64,000 nt of DNA from Chryseobacterium sp. MA9 (GCF_024399315.1 NZ_CP075170.1:1488001-1552000), one strand, 5' to 3'. Positions 54,158-63,399 are shown, counted from the stretch's first letter. Notes: generated from the sequence alone by a model not told the origin. Numbers and translations are program-made.

Positions 54158-54772
54158 TTAAAACAGCCCGTGAAGTTCTGCTTCAATTTTCTCCAGAATA
54201 AATCCGAAATCTTCCGGTTTTTCAACAAAATCAAGATCATCCACTTCTACAATCAGAAGTTTTCCTTCTGTATAATTGGAAATCCATTTTTCATATTTCT
54301 GGTTCAGTTTTGAAAGGTATTCAATACTGATAGAAGCTTCATATTCACGACCTCTTTTATAGATTTTTTTGACCAGATTGGGAACATCTGATTTCAGATA
54401 GATCAGTAAGTCCGGAGCCGAAACAAAAGACTTCATCAGATCGAAAACCGATGAGTAATTATTGAAATCCCTGTCCGAAAGAAGATTCATATCATTTAAG
54501 TTTTCTGCAAAAATATGGGCATCTTCGTAAATGGTACGATCCTGAATAATGTTTTTACCACTTTCTCTGATCTCTTTTACCTGACGGAATCTGCTTCCCA
54601 GAAAATAAACCTGCAGTGCAAAACTCCACTTGCTCATGTCTGAATAAAAATCTTCCAGATAAGGATTGTGATCTACGTCTTCAAATTGTGCATCCCATCC
54701 GTAATGCTTGGAAAGCATCGTTGTCAAAGTTGTTTTTCCTGCTCCGATGTTTCCTGTAACTGCAATATGCAT
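54158..54772 (-). CDS. Deoxynucleoside kinase
   Basis: 204 residues, phosphorylating deoxynucleosides for salvage in the cytosol. The P-loop VTGNIGAGKTTL is at 5-16; EDVDHNPYLEDFY and DRTIYEDAHIFAENL (DRx motif with the catalytic region) follow, and KRGREYEASISIEYLSKLNQKY is the lid/LID-like helix. The length suits the dAdo/dGuo-type kinases. Its start is 27 bp downstream of the gene at 54800, so they may share a transcript. Confidence 0.92.
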   Translation of the reverse strand: MHIAVTGNIGAGKTTLTTMLSKHYGWDAQFEDVDHNPYLEDFYSDMSKWSFALQVYFLGSRFRQVKEIRESGKNIIQDRTIYEDAHIFAENLNDMNLLSDRDFNNYSSVFDLMKSFVSAPDLLIYLKSDVPNLVKKIYKRGREYEASISIEYLSKLNQKYEKWISNYTEGKLLIVEVDDLDFVEKPEDFGFILEKIEAELHGLF

Positions 54773-54799
54773 AATATTCTTTTTCCTTGTATTTACTGA

Positions 54800-55762
54800 T
54801 TAGTTGATAAGTTTTTCGATTGCTTCAGTCTGAACTTTAGAGGTGTCTTCAATCAGTTTCTGTAAAGTATTGTCTGAAGGTTTCTCTACTGTATTCTCAT
54901 TAGGCTTTTCTTCAGTCTTTTCTACTGGTTTTTCTGTAGACTGCTGCAGAGATTCCGGCTGAGCTTCGAGCTGTTTTTGCTGTTTGGCTTTCTTTACTTT
55001 TTCAAGGCTGTAAAGATAGAGTTTGTTCCCTTTGATTGCAAAATAAGAGAGGATGTTTTTATCCACAATTTGTGCTTCCTGATCTTCAAAAATAGTTGTC
55101 ATTCCTTTTTCCGGAACATATTGTGAAATGAAGTTACTGGCAACAACCAGGATTGCATCATTCTCTCTTCTAAAGCGTTTCCCGTTTTCTAGAGGGGCTT
55201 CAAAAAGTTTTTCAAATTTCAGGCTGTAAATTCTGATATGTTTTCTTGTTAAGATATAGACTTTATTTTCATAGATCAGCATATCCATCAAATCTTCAAA
55301 ACTGATATCAAAAGGATATGAATTGATTGTCGTGTCATTTCTGAAATTATACTGTATCAACCGTTTTGTACTGTCATCCAAAAGCCACAGCTGCTGCTGA
55401 TCTTCGGCATAGGCCATTCTGATGAAACCAAATTTCTGCTTAAAATCAAGCCTTTGAATTTCATTCATATTCTGATCCACAAATTTCATTTCCTGGGCAT
55501 TTTCAGAGAATAAGGGCACATTCAGCGGATTTTGTACATTCTGCACTTTGTAAGGAACAGTAAGCATCATTTTTCCAATCTGCCTTCCTAAAGAATCGTA
55601 TTTGGTAAAACTAAAATCTTTGTTTTTATAGATATACAGATTTCCGTAGTCATCGGCAAGCATATCTTTAGCTTCCTTCAATTTTAAAGTATCCAAAGGA
55701 ATTATATTCTGCGCAGAAAATGTGCAGAAAGCAAAAGTCAATATCAGATATAGTAATCTCAA
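54800..55762 (-). CDS. Secreted hypothetical beta-propeller-like protein
   Basis: 320 residues with a signal peptide (MRLLYLILTFAFCTFSAQ). The central region (about 25-240) has repeats such as DDYGNLYIYKNKDFSFTKYDSLG and AEDQQQLWLLDDSTKRLIQYNF, like a small NHL/propeller protein; the last about 75 residues are Lys/Glu/Pro-rich and low in complexity (EKPVEKTEEKPNENTVEKP), probably disordered. No enzyme motif is visible. It stands between the glutaminyl cyclase and the kinase genes on the same strand. Confidence 0.75.
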   Translation of the reverse strand: MRLLYLILTFAFCTFSAQNIIPLDTLKLKEAKDMLADDYGNLYIYKNKDFSFTKYDSLGRQIGKMMLTVPYKVQNVQNPLNVPLFSENAQEMKFVDQNMNEIQRLDFKQKFGFIRMAYAEDQQQLWLLDDSTKRLIQYNFRNDTTINSYPFDISFEDLMDMLIYENKVYILTRKHIRIYSLKFEKLFEAPLENGKRFRRENDAILVVASNFISQYVPEKGMTTIFEDQEAQIVDKNILSYFAIKGNKLYLYSLEKVKKAKQQKQLEAQPESLQQSTEKPVEKTEEKPNENTVEKPSDNTLQKLIEDTSKVQTEAIEKLIN

Positions 55763-55855
55763 AATTCTTTTTTACTAAAGATAGCGCTCCTCATGGAACG
55801 CTACCAATTTACATACTTTATTTTATTCAGATAGAAATTGTTATTAAACTTTTTC

Positions 55856-56878
55856 TTATTTAATTACAACTTCATAAATTTTCGGCCAGTTCTTTCCTGT
55901 TACCAACATATTATCACCTTTGAAAGCAATTCCGTTCAATACATCATCACTTCCTTTCGTGTTCTGTTTGGCAATTTCCGTGAAATCAAAAGTTCCCACT
56001 ACTTCACCGTTAGCTGGGTTAATTTTTAAAATAATAGGTTTCTGCCATACATTTGCATAGATAAACCCATTGTGGTATTCAAGCTCGTTCAATTGATCAT
56101 AAGCCTGAGCACTACCGGCAACAGCGATATATTTAATCAGTTTTGAAGGATTATTGACATCAAGGAAATATAAAAGTTTACTTCCGTCAGAAGCAATCAG
56201 GTTTTTGCCGTCATACGTCAGTCCCCAACCTTCACCCAATACATTGGGATAAGCAAATTCTGAAAGCAGTTTCAAAGAGCTTTTATCATAGATATATCCT
56301 TTTTTGCTCTGCCATGTCAACTGATATACTTTATCCCCTACAATTGTACTTCCTTCAGAGAAGTCTTCCTGAGCCTGTTTGGTAGAAGCAAGCGGCGTTG
56401 TAGTTCCCAATGTATATTTTAAAATCTGGGAAGCTCCGTTCTGTCCGTCACTTTCATAAATAGTATTTCCTTCCACCTGGAAACCTTGTACAAAGTTTTT
56501 AGGGTCGTGAGGATATTCTGCTACAATCTGATAAGGAATATTTTTTTCAGGATTTTTTGCAAATACATTGATGGTTGCATCCTGATTCAGTACTTCTCCT
56601 CCTTTTGTTTTAACGTTGAATGTAACAGCATTATCGCCTAATGTGAAAAATTTAGGATCAACGGTTAGATCTGTTGTTTCTTTATCTCCAAAGCTGATGG
56701 TTACACTTTCTGCATTTTCCGTTACCTCTTTCGGAAGCTCAAGCTTATCTCCGAAATGGTATCCTTTCGCCTCCATTGAATTATTATAAGTATTCAGTGT
56801 ATCAAGGATTTCTTTATTCTTGTTACAAGATGCCAGTAATAAAATCGCTGCGAAACCCGCTATTATATTTTTTTTCAT
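55856..56878 (-). CDS. Glutaminyl-peptide cyclotransferase, lipoprotein
   Basis: 340 residues. Lipobox LASC (Cys18). An about 90-residue beta domain (NAESVTISFGDKETTDL ...) precedes the glutamine cyclotransferase (plant/bacterial propeller) domain, about 115-338, with PHDPKNFVQGFQVEGNTIYES, LTWQSKKGYIYD, GEGWGLTYDGKNLIASDGS and LNELEYHNGFIYANVWQK. It converts N-terminal Gln into pyroglutamate in exported proteins, which is common in Bacteroidota. Exposed to the periplasm. Confidence 0.93.
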   Translation of the reverse strand: MKKNIIAGFAAILLLASCNKNKEILDTLNTYNNSMEAKGYHFGDKLELPKEVTENAESVTISFGDKETTDLTVDPKFFTLGDNAVTFNVKTKGGEVLNQDATINVFAKNPEKNIPYQIVAEYPHDPKNFVQGFQVEGNTIYESDGQNGASQILKYTLGTTTPLASTKQAQEDFSEGSTIVGDKVYQLTWQSKKGYIYDKSSLKLLSEFAYPNVLGEGWGLTYDGKNLIASDGSKLLYFLDVNNPSKLIKYIAVAGSAQAYDQLNELEYHNGFIYANVWQKPIILKINPANGEVVGTFDFTEIAKQNTKGSDDVLNGIAFKGDNMLVTGKNWPKIYEVVIK

Positions 56879-56913
56879 TGAATTTCTAAATATTTCCCCA
56901 AAAATAGCAAATT

Positions 56914-57297
56914 TTATTCCGTATTGCCAATATTATCTATGGGTTCACCAAATTGTAGGATATAACCATTGTTATCATAGATCGCAAACTCCCTCATTCC
57001 CCACTCAAAAGATTCAATTTCATAGCAGACTTTTGCCTTTGTTTTAAGCTCTTCCCAAAGTTCATCCACCTTATTTACATTGAAATACAATGAGCCGGAA
57101 AAACCGATTGAAGTATTTTCTTCATGCTGGTTGGGCTGAGAAAGCATAATGTATATTTCATCTTTACGAAGGGAAGCCCATTGCCAATCGTCATTTCTAT
57201 CCACCAGGGTAAACCCGAGAACGTGCATGTAAAACCCTATGGTCTCATCAAGATTTTCTGTCCAGAGAATAGGACGAAGTGCGGTAAACTGTGTCAT
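56914..57297 (-). CDS. VOC/glyoxalase superfamily protein
   Basis: 127 residues. The VOC fold is shown by RPILWTENLDETIGFYMHVLGFTLVDR and GSLYFNVNKVDELWEELKTKAK, ending FAIYDNNGYILQFGEP, whose Glu could bind a metal. Members include dioxygenases, lyases and bleomycin-type drug binders; no specific assignment is possible. It overlaps the N-acetyltransferase gene by 4 bp (ATGA), so they form an operon. Confidence 0.85.
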   Translation of the reverse strand: MTQFTALRPILWTENLDETIGFYMHVLGFTLVDRNDDWQWASLRKDEIYIMLSQPNQHEENTSIGFSGSLYFNVNKVDELWEELKTKAKVCYEIESFEWGMREFAIYDNNGYILQFGEPIDNIGNTE

Positions 57298-57800
57298 AAT
57301 TCCTGTAATTCAAAAGTATTTTTGTGGATTTTCATATTCAGGGAAACCCAGGTTTCTGTATCAATCTTCGCTTCGCTTTTGACTTCAGGGTCAAAGGCAA
57401 AACCCACTTTCCGGTAACATTCAATAGCTCCGGTATTCCAGTCATAAACGTTCAATTCTGCAGTTTCTTTATCAAAATGACTAAAACCATATTTCAGAAG
57501 TTCCTGCATTACTTTTTTACCATATCCTTTTCCTCTGTTGTTTTCATCCCAGATCAGAATTCTGCCCAGCAGAAATGTCTTTTCTTTTAAAAAAATCTGA
57601 GCATGGCCAATAGTTGTCCCTGTATGATCTGCAATGGTAAACAAGGTTCTTTTTTCATCGGACAAATCGGTCTCCAGCTGTTCTGCTGTAAGTGGAAAAC
57701 GGTATACAGGCCCGGCAAACTGAAGAAGCATTCTTTCATCTTCTATTTTTGAAATCAGCAAAGGTGCATCTTGAATGGTAAATGATTTTAATGTAATCAT
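57294..57800 (-). CDS. GNAT-family N-acetyltransferase
   Basis: 168 residues of the RimI/PhnO-type GNAT fold. Motif A is ILIWDENNRGKGYGKKVMQEL (about 89-109), whose G-x-G-K stretch binds acetyl-CoA; AELNVYDWNTGAIECYRKVGF follows with the conserved Tyr general acid. Substrate unknown. Its stop overlaps the start of the VOC gene and it starts 3 bp after the SRPBCC stop, so three genes share a transcript. Confidence 0.9.
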   Translation of the reverse strand: MITLKSFTIQDAPLLISKIEDERMLLQFAGPVYRFPLTAEQLETDLSDEKRTLFTIADHTGTTIGHAQIFLKEKTFLLGRILIWDENNRGKGYGKKVMQELLKYGFSHFDKETAELNVYDWNTGAIECYRKVGFAFDPEVKSEAKIDTETWVSLNMKIHKNTFELQEL

Positions 57801-57803
57801 GGT

Positions 57804-58229
57804 CTACTTTTCTACATATTCTTTTAAACTCTGTCCCAAAATGGTGTTCCAGCCTTGTGTAAAATTATCTCTTGAAAAGCCATCACCTAAGTCTTTGAAA
57901 TTTTCAATATTTTCATGGGTAAGTTTTACTAGAGTTTGTCCGTCTTCTGGCAACAATTCCCAGATCACAATAGTTTTTAACGCTGAAAAATCAGGATATG
58001 ACCATGTATGCTTCAGTTTCTGATTAGGTATAATTTCTAAAATTTCTCCCTGATGATGGTATTTATTTTCACCTCCGGGTTCGAAGAAATTAAATTCTTT
58101 TCCTATTTCTAATGCAAAATCCTGGATATCAAAATACCAGGATTTCATTTCATTTTTATCGGTTAATGCTTTCCAGATTTTTTCAGCGGGAGCATTTATT
58201 GTGTACTGAACAGTGATTGGTGTGCTCAT
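57804..58229 (-). CDS. SRPBCC/AHSA1-type domain protein
   Basis: 141 residues from ATG 58229 (MSTPITVQYTINAPAEKIW), preferred over an upstream Met because it matches AHSA1-family N-termini. Typical segments are WKALTDKNEMKSWYFD, GGENKYHHQGEILEIIPNQKLKHTW and LTHENIENFKDLGDGFSRDNFTQGWNTIL. These small helix-grip proteins bind lipophilic ligands or act with Hsp90. Ligand unknown. Confidence 0.9.
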   Translation of the reverse strand: MSTPITVQYTINAPAEKIWKALTDKNEMKSWYFDIQDFALEIGKEFNFFEPGGENKYHHQGEILEIIPNQKLKHTWSYPDFSALKTIVIWELLPEDGQTLVKLTHENIENFKDLGDGFSRDNFTQGWNTILGQSLKEYVEK

Positions 58230-58284
58230 ATGATTGGTTTTAACAGATTTAATTTTAAAAAAAGATTTTGGTCTGAAATATTTT

Positions 58285-58444
58285 AACCACAAAAGTCACA
58301 AAAGAATTTAGACTAAGATGAGCTTGCATTTGTAGAAAGTTTACAAAATAAAGAACCTCAAATCTTTAGAACTTAAGTGTACTTCCTGCTTATATAAATT
58401 TAAACAACTTAAGTGGTTAAAAACTTTTGTGACTTTTGTAGTTT
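58285..58444. mobile_element. MITE-like element with 20-bp terminal inverted repeats
   Basis: AACCACAAAAGTCACAAAAG at 58285-58304 and its inverted form CTTTTGTGACTTTTGTAGTT at 58424-58443 match at 19 of 20 positions and frame about 120 bp without a gene. I recognise very similar stretches as dispersed in Chryseobacterium genomes, which is from memory. It lies between the SRPBCC and antiporter genes. Confidence 0.6.
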
Positions 58445-58460
58445 ATTTTTTAAATTTTAA

Positions 58461-60074
58461 TTACCCATGTGAAAATCCGGTAATCTTTGCTTCATCAAAA
58501 TCCAGCTGCATTTCAATGGTTCTCATCACATGATCATCAAATATTTTCTCTCTTTTCATTCTGTGCAGTTCGTTTCTCTGTGCCTGAATGATTTGGCGTA
58601 AGACATCTTTATTTTCATTGATCGCTGTTACATAATCTCCTGTGGAAGCCATGCACTGGGCTTTGTCTGCCATCAGCATCATTTCATTTTCCAGTTTATG
58701 CTTTTGATGGCGTACTAAGCTGTTTGTAACGGCCAGTTCAGAAAAATCATTATCCAGTTTGTGGAGAGCTGTTTCTTTCAGCTTGCGCATCAGGATCACT
58801 TCCTGTTTTTCTTCCGGCAATTCACTTCCGGCGTCCTGTATATTCAATAATTTCAGGATCGGGCTCAGCAATAATCCTTGCCCTACCAGAGTAATCAATA
58901 TAATAACGAAAGTTACGAATAAAATAATGTTCCGGTGCGGAAATGCCTCTCCGTTTGGTAAAAACGCAGGAATTGATAATGCAGCAGCCAGTGAAACAAC
59001 TCCTCTCATAGCCGCAAAACTGATGATAAATGGTTCCCGCCAATCTGGTTTCGGAACTTTTAACCTTAATTCTTTGGAGCAGACTCTTGGGAAATACATT
59101 AATGCATAGCTGTACAGAATTCTTGTCCCGATAATAGCTCCACCAATCACTACACTGTAGAAAATACCTTCAGAAATTGTATATTCTTTCATTCCTTCCA
59201 CTACAATAGGAAGTTCAAGGCCAATCAGAATGAAAATGATTGTATTCATCAGGAATATCAAGACGCTCCACACGTTCCCGGACTGTATCCTTGAGGTGTG
59301 ACTCAAATAACAGTGTGAATTATAAGACATCAGTAATCCCCCAGCCACTACTGCCAGTACTCCCGAAAAATGGAAATGCTCTGCTCCCACATACATAATG
59401 TACGGCACAATAAGGGTAATAATGGTATCGATATTAGAATTGGTAGGAATAATTCTAAGCAATGCTCCGAATAAAAAGCCTACAGCCACTCCCACAGCAA
59501 TTCCTCCGATAGCCATCATAAAGAAATCCTGAACAGCATCTCTCCAGATAAACTGTCCTGAGATAACGGCTGCAAGGGCAAACTTGAACACAATTAAACT
59601 GGATGCATCATTAATAAGACTCTCTCCCTCCAGAATATTGGTGATTTTTTTAGGAATTTTCATATGCTTTAGCACTGAAGTGGCCGCTACTGCATCTGGT
59701 GGAGAGTTGACACCCCCCAGCAGGAATCCCATTGCTACCGTAAGCCCTGGAATAATTGAAGAAGAAAGGTAAGCCACAACGATAGATGTTAAAAACACCA
59801 ATCCAAAGGCCATTGAAAAAATTTGTTTTCTCCATTTATGAAAGTCCTGCCATGAAGTAAACCAGGCCGCTTCAAACAAAATAGGCGGCAGGAAAATAAG
59901 GAAAACAAGATCTGGTTCTATTTCTATACGTGGCATTCCCGGCACAAAGCTTATCAGCAATCCTGCAATCACAAGAAAAATCGGGTAAGCAACTTTTAAT
60001 TTCTGGCCGATCATTACCAATATCATCACAGACAGCAGTACTGCAATGGATATTATAACATAGCTGTGAATCAT
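58461..60074 (-). CDS. Na+/H+ antiporter, CPA1 (NhaP-like) family
   Basis: 537 residues with 12-13 transmembrane segments in the first 410, starting MIHSYVIISIAVLLSVMILV. The transport core has GGVNSPPDAVAATSVLKHM, LEGESLINDASSLIVFKFAL and MRGVVSLAAALSIPAFLPNG, as in CPA1 antiporters. The last about 125 residues are a hydrophilic cytosolic tail. It exchanges Na+ or K+ for protons in the inner membrane. No partner subunit is present. Confidence 0.93.
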   Translation of the reverse strand: MIHSYVIISIAVLLSVMILVMIGQKLKVAYPIFLVIAGLLISFVPGMPRIEIEPDLVFLIFLPPILFEAAWFTSWQDFHKWRKQIFSMAFGLVFLTSIVVAYLSSSIIPGLTVAMGFLLGGVNSPPDAVAATSVLKHMKIPKKITNILEGESLINDASSLIVFKFALAAVISGQFIWRDAVQDFFMMAIGGIAVGVAVGFLFGALLRIIPTNSNIDTIITLIVPYIMYVGAEHFHFSGVLAVVAGGLLMSYNSHCYLSHTSRIQSGNVWSVLIFLMNTIIFILIGLELPIVVEGMKEYTISEGIFYSVVIGGAIIGTRILYSYALMYFPRVCSKELRLKVPKPDWREPFIISFAAMRGVVSLAAALSIPAFLPNGEAFPHRNIILFVTFVIILITLVGQGLLLSPILKLLNIQDAGSELPEEKQEVILMRKLKETALHKLDNDFSELAVTNSLVRHQKHKLENEMMLMADKAQCMASTGDYVTAINENKDVLRQIIQAQRNELHRMKREKIFDDHVMRTIEMQLDFDEAKITGFSHG

Positions 60075-60196
60075 TTTAAGTAAGTTTTTTAAGTGTTATT
60101 TTTTATTTGGATCGTTATCTAAACCTATAAGGTTTCATATATATTCTAAGTATAAATCCTTATTTTGCTTTACAATTCTTCTGATAGATTATAGAA

Positions 60197-61201
60197 TTAA
60201 AGCACAATATTATTCTTTGGAGTAATGGCTGGCGGAAGGTCAGATTCATCCAGCATATCTCTCATATCAATCTCTATAGTACGGCTGATCTGAGTGATTG
60301 GAACGTCATTGGGACTGCCCTCAAATGGGTTTACAGAAGCCTCCCCTACACTGTCTAAGGTATGAAAACACCAGGTCACCAATAAAGAAAACGGAATATT
60401 AAACCATAATGTCCACCCTTCTACTATTGTTCCCTCTCCTAATTTATCAAGTTCTTTCAGCAATCCGAAAGGCACAAAAACAATGAATAAAAGCAAGAGA
60501 TAAGTGGTGATTGAAGAGAAGTTTCTTGGATACGGAAAGTTTTTAATTCTTTCAGCTTTTCCCTGATTGTCCGTAAACTTCACCAATTGCTGATTGATTT
60601 GCGTCCACTGAAAATCATTGAGTTCTCCTTTTTCATAGGCTTCAGACAAAGCTTTACTCTGTTTTGCCATCAATTGTGTCGCTCTGTTCTTTTTGCTTAA
60701 AATATACTGAAGCTCTGGTTCAGAAAGGTATTTTTTCAGTTCTTCATCCAGTTTGGAAAGCCTCTCCGGAATGTCATATTTTTTAGCATATTCATCAAAC
60801 TGATCTGTACCCATGTTTTCCCAAGCTCTTGGTTCACGAAGCTGAAATCTCAATGCTGTAAGCCATGCATAGTGACGAAGAAACATCTCTTTTACCTTAC
60901 CATTATCTTTGGAAAGCAATGCATCTCTCAGAATATATCCGAAACTACGGCTGTCATTGATAATGGCTCCATAGATTTGTCTTGCTTCCCAGAGTCTGCT
61001 GTAGCTGGCATTATTTTTAAATCCAACAATAAAAGCAACTGCTGTTCCCATGATAGCAATCGGCTGCCAAGGAACTGAGAGAAATTTCCAGCCTAAAAAG
61101 TACAGAACTGTAGGGATAGCTGATAATACAACCAGAGCATAAATGCTGCGTCTGGTCCAGATAATGAACTCACGGGCTCCAAATCTTTTTCCTGAATGCA
61201 T
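60197..61201 (-). CDS. Bestrophin-family (UPF0187) channel protein
   Basis: 334 residues. The N-terminal part MHSGKRFGAREFIIWTRRSI, then two transmembrane segments, the signature GFKNNASYSRLWEARQIYGAIINDSRSFG (the bestrophin pore region), and SITTYLLLLFIVFVPFGLL near the middle. Bacterial bestrophins form pentameric anion or sodium channels in the inner membrane. The length is normal. The antiporter gene stands downstream but is separated by a 122-bp gap. Confidence 0.92.
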   Translation of the reverse strand: MHSGKRFGAREFIIWTRRSIYALVVLSAIPTVLYFLGWKFLSVPWQPIAIMGTAVAFIVGFKNNASYSRLWEARQIYGAIINDSRSFGYILRDALLSKDNGKVKEMFLRHYAWLTALRFQLREPRAWENMGTDQFDEYAKKYDIPERLSKLDEELKKYLSEPELQYILSKKNRATQLMAKQSKALSEAYEKGELNDFQWTQINQQLVKFTDNQGKAERIKNFPYPRNFSSITTYLLLLFIVFVPFGLLKELDKLGEGTIVEGWTLWFNIPFSLLVTWCFHTLDSVGEASVNPFEGSPNDVPITQISRTIEIDMRDMLDESDLPPAITPKNNIVL

Positions 61202-61278
61202 AGGTGTTTATTTTTTGTGTTTATTATTTTTTATTTTCAAATAATGGTCTTTCATCAAGCATTCGGCAGCGGTTACAA

Positions 61279-61956
61279 TCAGTTTTTGGTAAATGGAATA
61301 TTATTATAAAAACCAATCTGAATCTGCCCGCGGTTTCTGTTCTCCTGAATCTGGTTCATATAACCTGCTTCAATCCTCATATTTTTATTAATGACATATC
61401 CTAAAGCTCCATAGACTCTGTTTCTGTCGAAAACCGGACTGTTGAAGTGCAGGAAAATCTCATTATATACAGATGCATAAAGGGTTTTTGGCAACATTTC
61501 TTTCTGAGTAATTGGAATATTTACCCCCAGCATGTAACGAAACCTCATCCTGAAATCCTCTTCCAGAAAACGTTCTTCCAAACGGTAACGGTGCTGAAGG
61601 TAAAAACGTCCAAATTTTTGCTTTATAATGTACTGCTGAAAAATTCGATGTTCTATATTTTCTTTTTTCTCCCCGTTTACATAAGGCTGGCTCAGAATGA
61701 AACCATATCCCAATAAGATATTGTTATTATTTTCTGTAAGATCATATCCAATTCCTGTACGGATAAGTAATTGTTCCAGATCTCCAACCGCATCAAAATT
61801 ACGGTACTGAATTTCATTATGCCAGTTCAGTTTCTTACTGATCTTGTTATTTCCAAAATACATATACCATGCACCCAGATCATTTTTTTGAGCAAATGTC
61901 AATATGGACCCCAAACCTAATACTGTGAATGCCAACTTCGTAAAAACCTTTCTCAT
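61279..61956 (-). CDS. DUF2490 outer-membrane beta-barrel protein
   Basis: 225 residues with a signal peptide (MRKVFTKLAFTVLGLGSILTFAQ). DUF2490 beta barrel: LGAWYMYFGNNKISKKLNWHNEIQYRN at the start, LLGYGFILSQPYVNGEKKE, RLEERF and FNSPVFDRNRVYGALGYVINKNMRIEAGYM, closing with GQIQIGFYNNI. Located in the outer membrane; function unknown. Upstream lies the truncated DUF1398 remnant. Confidence 0.92.
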   Translation of the reverse strand: MRKVFTKLAFTVLGLGSILTFAQKNDLGAWYMYFGNNKISKKLNWHNEIQYRNFDAVGDLEQLLIRTGIGYDLTENNNNILLGYGFILSQPYVNGEKKENIEHRIFQQYIIKQKFGRFYLQHRYRLEERFLEEDFRMRFRYMLGVNIPITQKEMLPKTLYASVYNEIFLHFNSPVFDRNRVYGALGYVINKNMRIEAGYMNQIQENRNRGQIQIGFYNNIPFTKN

Positions 61957-62084
61957 GCCTGTTAATTACTATTATCTATCGTTTTTAACAAAATTAATAA
62001 TTTAAATCAATAATAGCAAATGCTATTTCACAACATGATTTACAGAAAATCGAATGGAATAATTTTTATCGCTTTCTCAAAAAA

Positions 62085-62186
62085 CTATCCCGGAACCTCT
62101 TCTGTCTGAATATAGACAGGAAAATCAGCTCCGCTTTTTACTTTCTGATGCTCGGTTTTAATGTCTTCAATTGTAAATTTCATCAT
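62085..62186 (-). pseudogene. DUF1398 gene remnant
   Basis: Reads M(M)KFTIEDIKTEHQKVKSGA, then DFPVYIQTEEVPG and a stop, 33 residues. It matches only the N-terminus of DUF1398 proteins (about 130 residues, with the VKSGADFP-YIQ signature). The remainder is absent downstream, so the gene is truncated. Its start and two -7-like boxes upstream are intact, so it may still be transcribed. Confidence 0.55.
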
Positions 62187-62250
62187 TTTATATTTTTTGT
62201 GTTAAGTGTAAATCTTCTATCATTTTATTATTCTGATATACTCCTTCCAT

Positions 62251-62281
62251 CAAATTTAAAAATTTTTGGGATGCAAATATA
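62251..62281 (-). promoter_or_regulatory. Two candidate -7 boxes upstream of the DUF1398 remnant
   Basis: On the minus strand TATATTTG (62281-62274) and TAAATTTG (62258-62251) both fit TAnnTTTG. They stand 65-95 bp upstream of the remnant's ATG. Confidence 0.35.
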
Positions 62282-62288
62282 TATCAAA

Positions 62289-62315
62289 TAAAAAACCGGC
62301 AATTGCATTGCCGGT
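62289..62315 (-). terminator. Terminator after the PhnB-like VOC gene
   Basis: ACCGGCAATGCAATTGCCGGT on the minus strand forms a perfect stem and is followed by TTTTTT. It lies 37 bp past the stop at 62352. Confidence 0.85.
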
Positions 62316-62351
62316 AAGTTCTAACTATATTTCAAATACAAAATATTAATT

Positions 62352-62801
62352 TTATGGATGTTGCTGCATTTTAGCAGGATCATCATAGTTTACCATCCAG
62401 TTGATCCCGAATTTATCACTAAACATTCCGAAATAAGCTCCCCAGAAAGTATCCGCCATTGGCATTGTTACCTGTCCTCCTGCAGAAAGACCACCGAATA
62501 ATTTGTCGGCTTCTTCTTTAGATTCTGCATTGATAGAAATAGAGAAATTGTTCCCTGCTTTGAAATTGGAAGACCACTCTCCTCCTGTATCGCTTCCCAT
62601 CAATATTGTTTCTTTAGAGATCGGAAGTGAAACATGCATGATTTTGTTTTTGTCTTCTTCAGGAGTTTCTTTTCCTTCTATTGGAGGCATTTCTCCAAAT
62701 GTTCCGATGTAAGGGTATTCTCCTCCGAAAACAGATTTATAGAAATCGAATGCCTCTTTGCAATTTCCATTGAATGTCAGGTAAACGTTTACTGTTGCCA
62801 T
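62352..62801 (-). CDS. PhnB-like VOC family protein
   Basis: 149 residues. PhnB/3-demethylubiquinone-methyltransferase-like VOC fold: VNVYLTFNGNCKEAFDFYKSVFGGE, IMHVSLPISKETILMGSD and DTFWGAYFGMFSDKFGINWMVN. The end of the last stretch carries the family's Asn-Trp pair. Substrate unknown. It forms a run with an SRPBCC and another VOC gene on the same strand, separated by about 15-40 bp. Confidence 0.9.
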   Translation of the reverse strand: MATVNVYLTFNGNCKEAFDFYKSVFGGEYPYIGTFGEMPPIEGKETPEEDKNKIMHVSLPISKETILMGSDTGGEWSSNFKAGNNFSISINAESKEEADKLFGGLSAGGQVTMPMADTFWGAYFGMFSDKFGINWMVNYDDPAKMQQHP

Positions 62802-62838
62802 AATTGTCTTGTTTTTTTAAGTTGAGTTTGTATTTTTA

Positions 62839-63384
62839 TTAAGGTCTTTCAGATAAAGCTTTTAATCTTGAAAGCCCTTTCTGATAGTCTTTTCCGATAG
62901 CATCTTCCATGTTCATAAATAGTTTCATCAAAGTAAACGGATAAGGGATCTGTGATGTAAATCCCCATGTTGCCTTACTTCCGTTTCCTTCCGGAACTAC
63001 TGTTACATAAGCGTTTGCTTCACTTTCATATGGAGTAAGAAATTTGATTTCCGTATCAATTCTTTTACCTGCTTCATCTACTTTTTTCAATTCCTGACAA
63101 CCTTTTCCTGCATTTTCATTTTTACTGTCCCAGCAAACTTTTTCTCCTGGCTGCCCCGTTGTGCCTGTCCAGTCTTTTTTCATACTAGGATCAAGGTCAT
63201 TCCATGGGCTCCATTGATCCATTGCTTTTAAAGTATTGGTATTTTGCCATACTTTTTCTACTGGTGCATTGATAGAAATCGTTTTTTCATATTTGCAATC
63301 TCCTGAAATAAAAGCAGCCACCACTAACAAAATGATTAGTAGTGCAACTAAGAATAAAATAATTCTTTTAAATATTCTCATCAT
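62839..63384 (-). CDS. SRPBCC-family protein with N-terminal membrane anchor
   Basis: 181 residues. One transmembrane helix (about 5-30, IFKRIILFLVALLIILLVVAAFI) anchors a polyketide-cyclase/START-like domain (about 32-175) with SINAPVEKVWQNTNTLKAMDQW, WSPWNDLDPSMKKDW and GFTSQIPYPFTLMKLFMNMEDAIGKD. The ligand is unknown. Position between two VOC genes suggests they act in the same unknown process or are only co-transcribed. Confidence 0.88.
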   Translation of the reverse strand: MMRIFKRIILFLVALLIILLVVAAFISGDCKYEKTISINAPVEKVWQNTNTLKAMDQWSPWNDLDPSMKKDWTGTTGQPGEKVCWDSKNENAGKGCQELKKVDEAGKRIDTEIKFLTPYESEANAYVTVVPEGNGSKATWGFTSQIPYPFTLMKLFMNMEDAIGKDYQKGLSRLKALSERP

Positions 63385-63399
63385 AAATGTTTTTAATTA

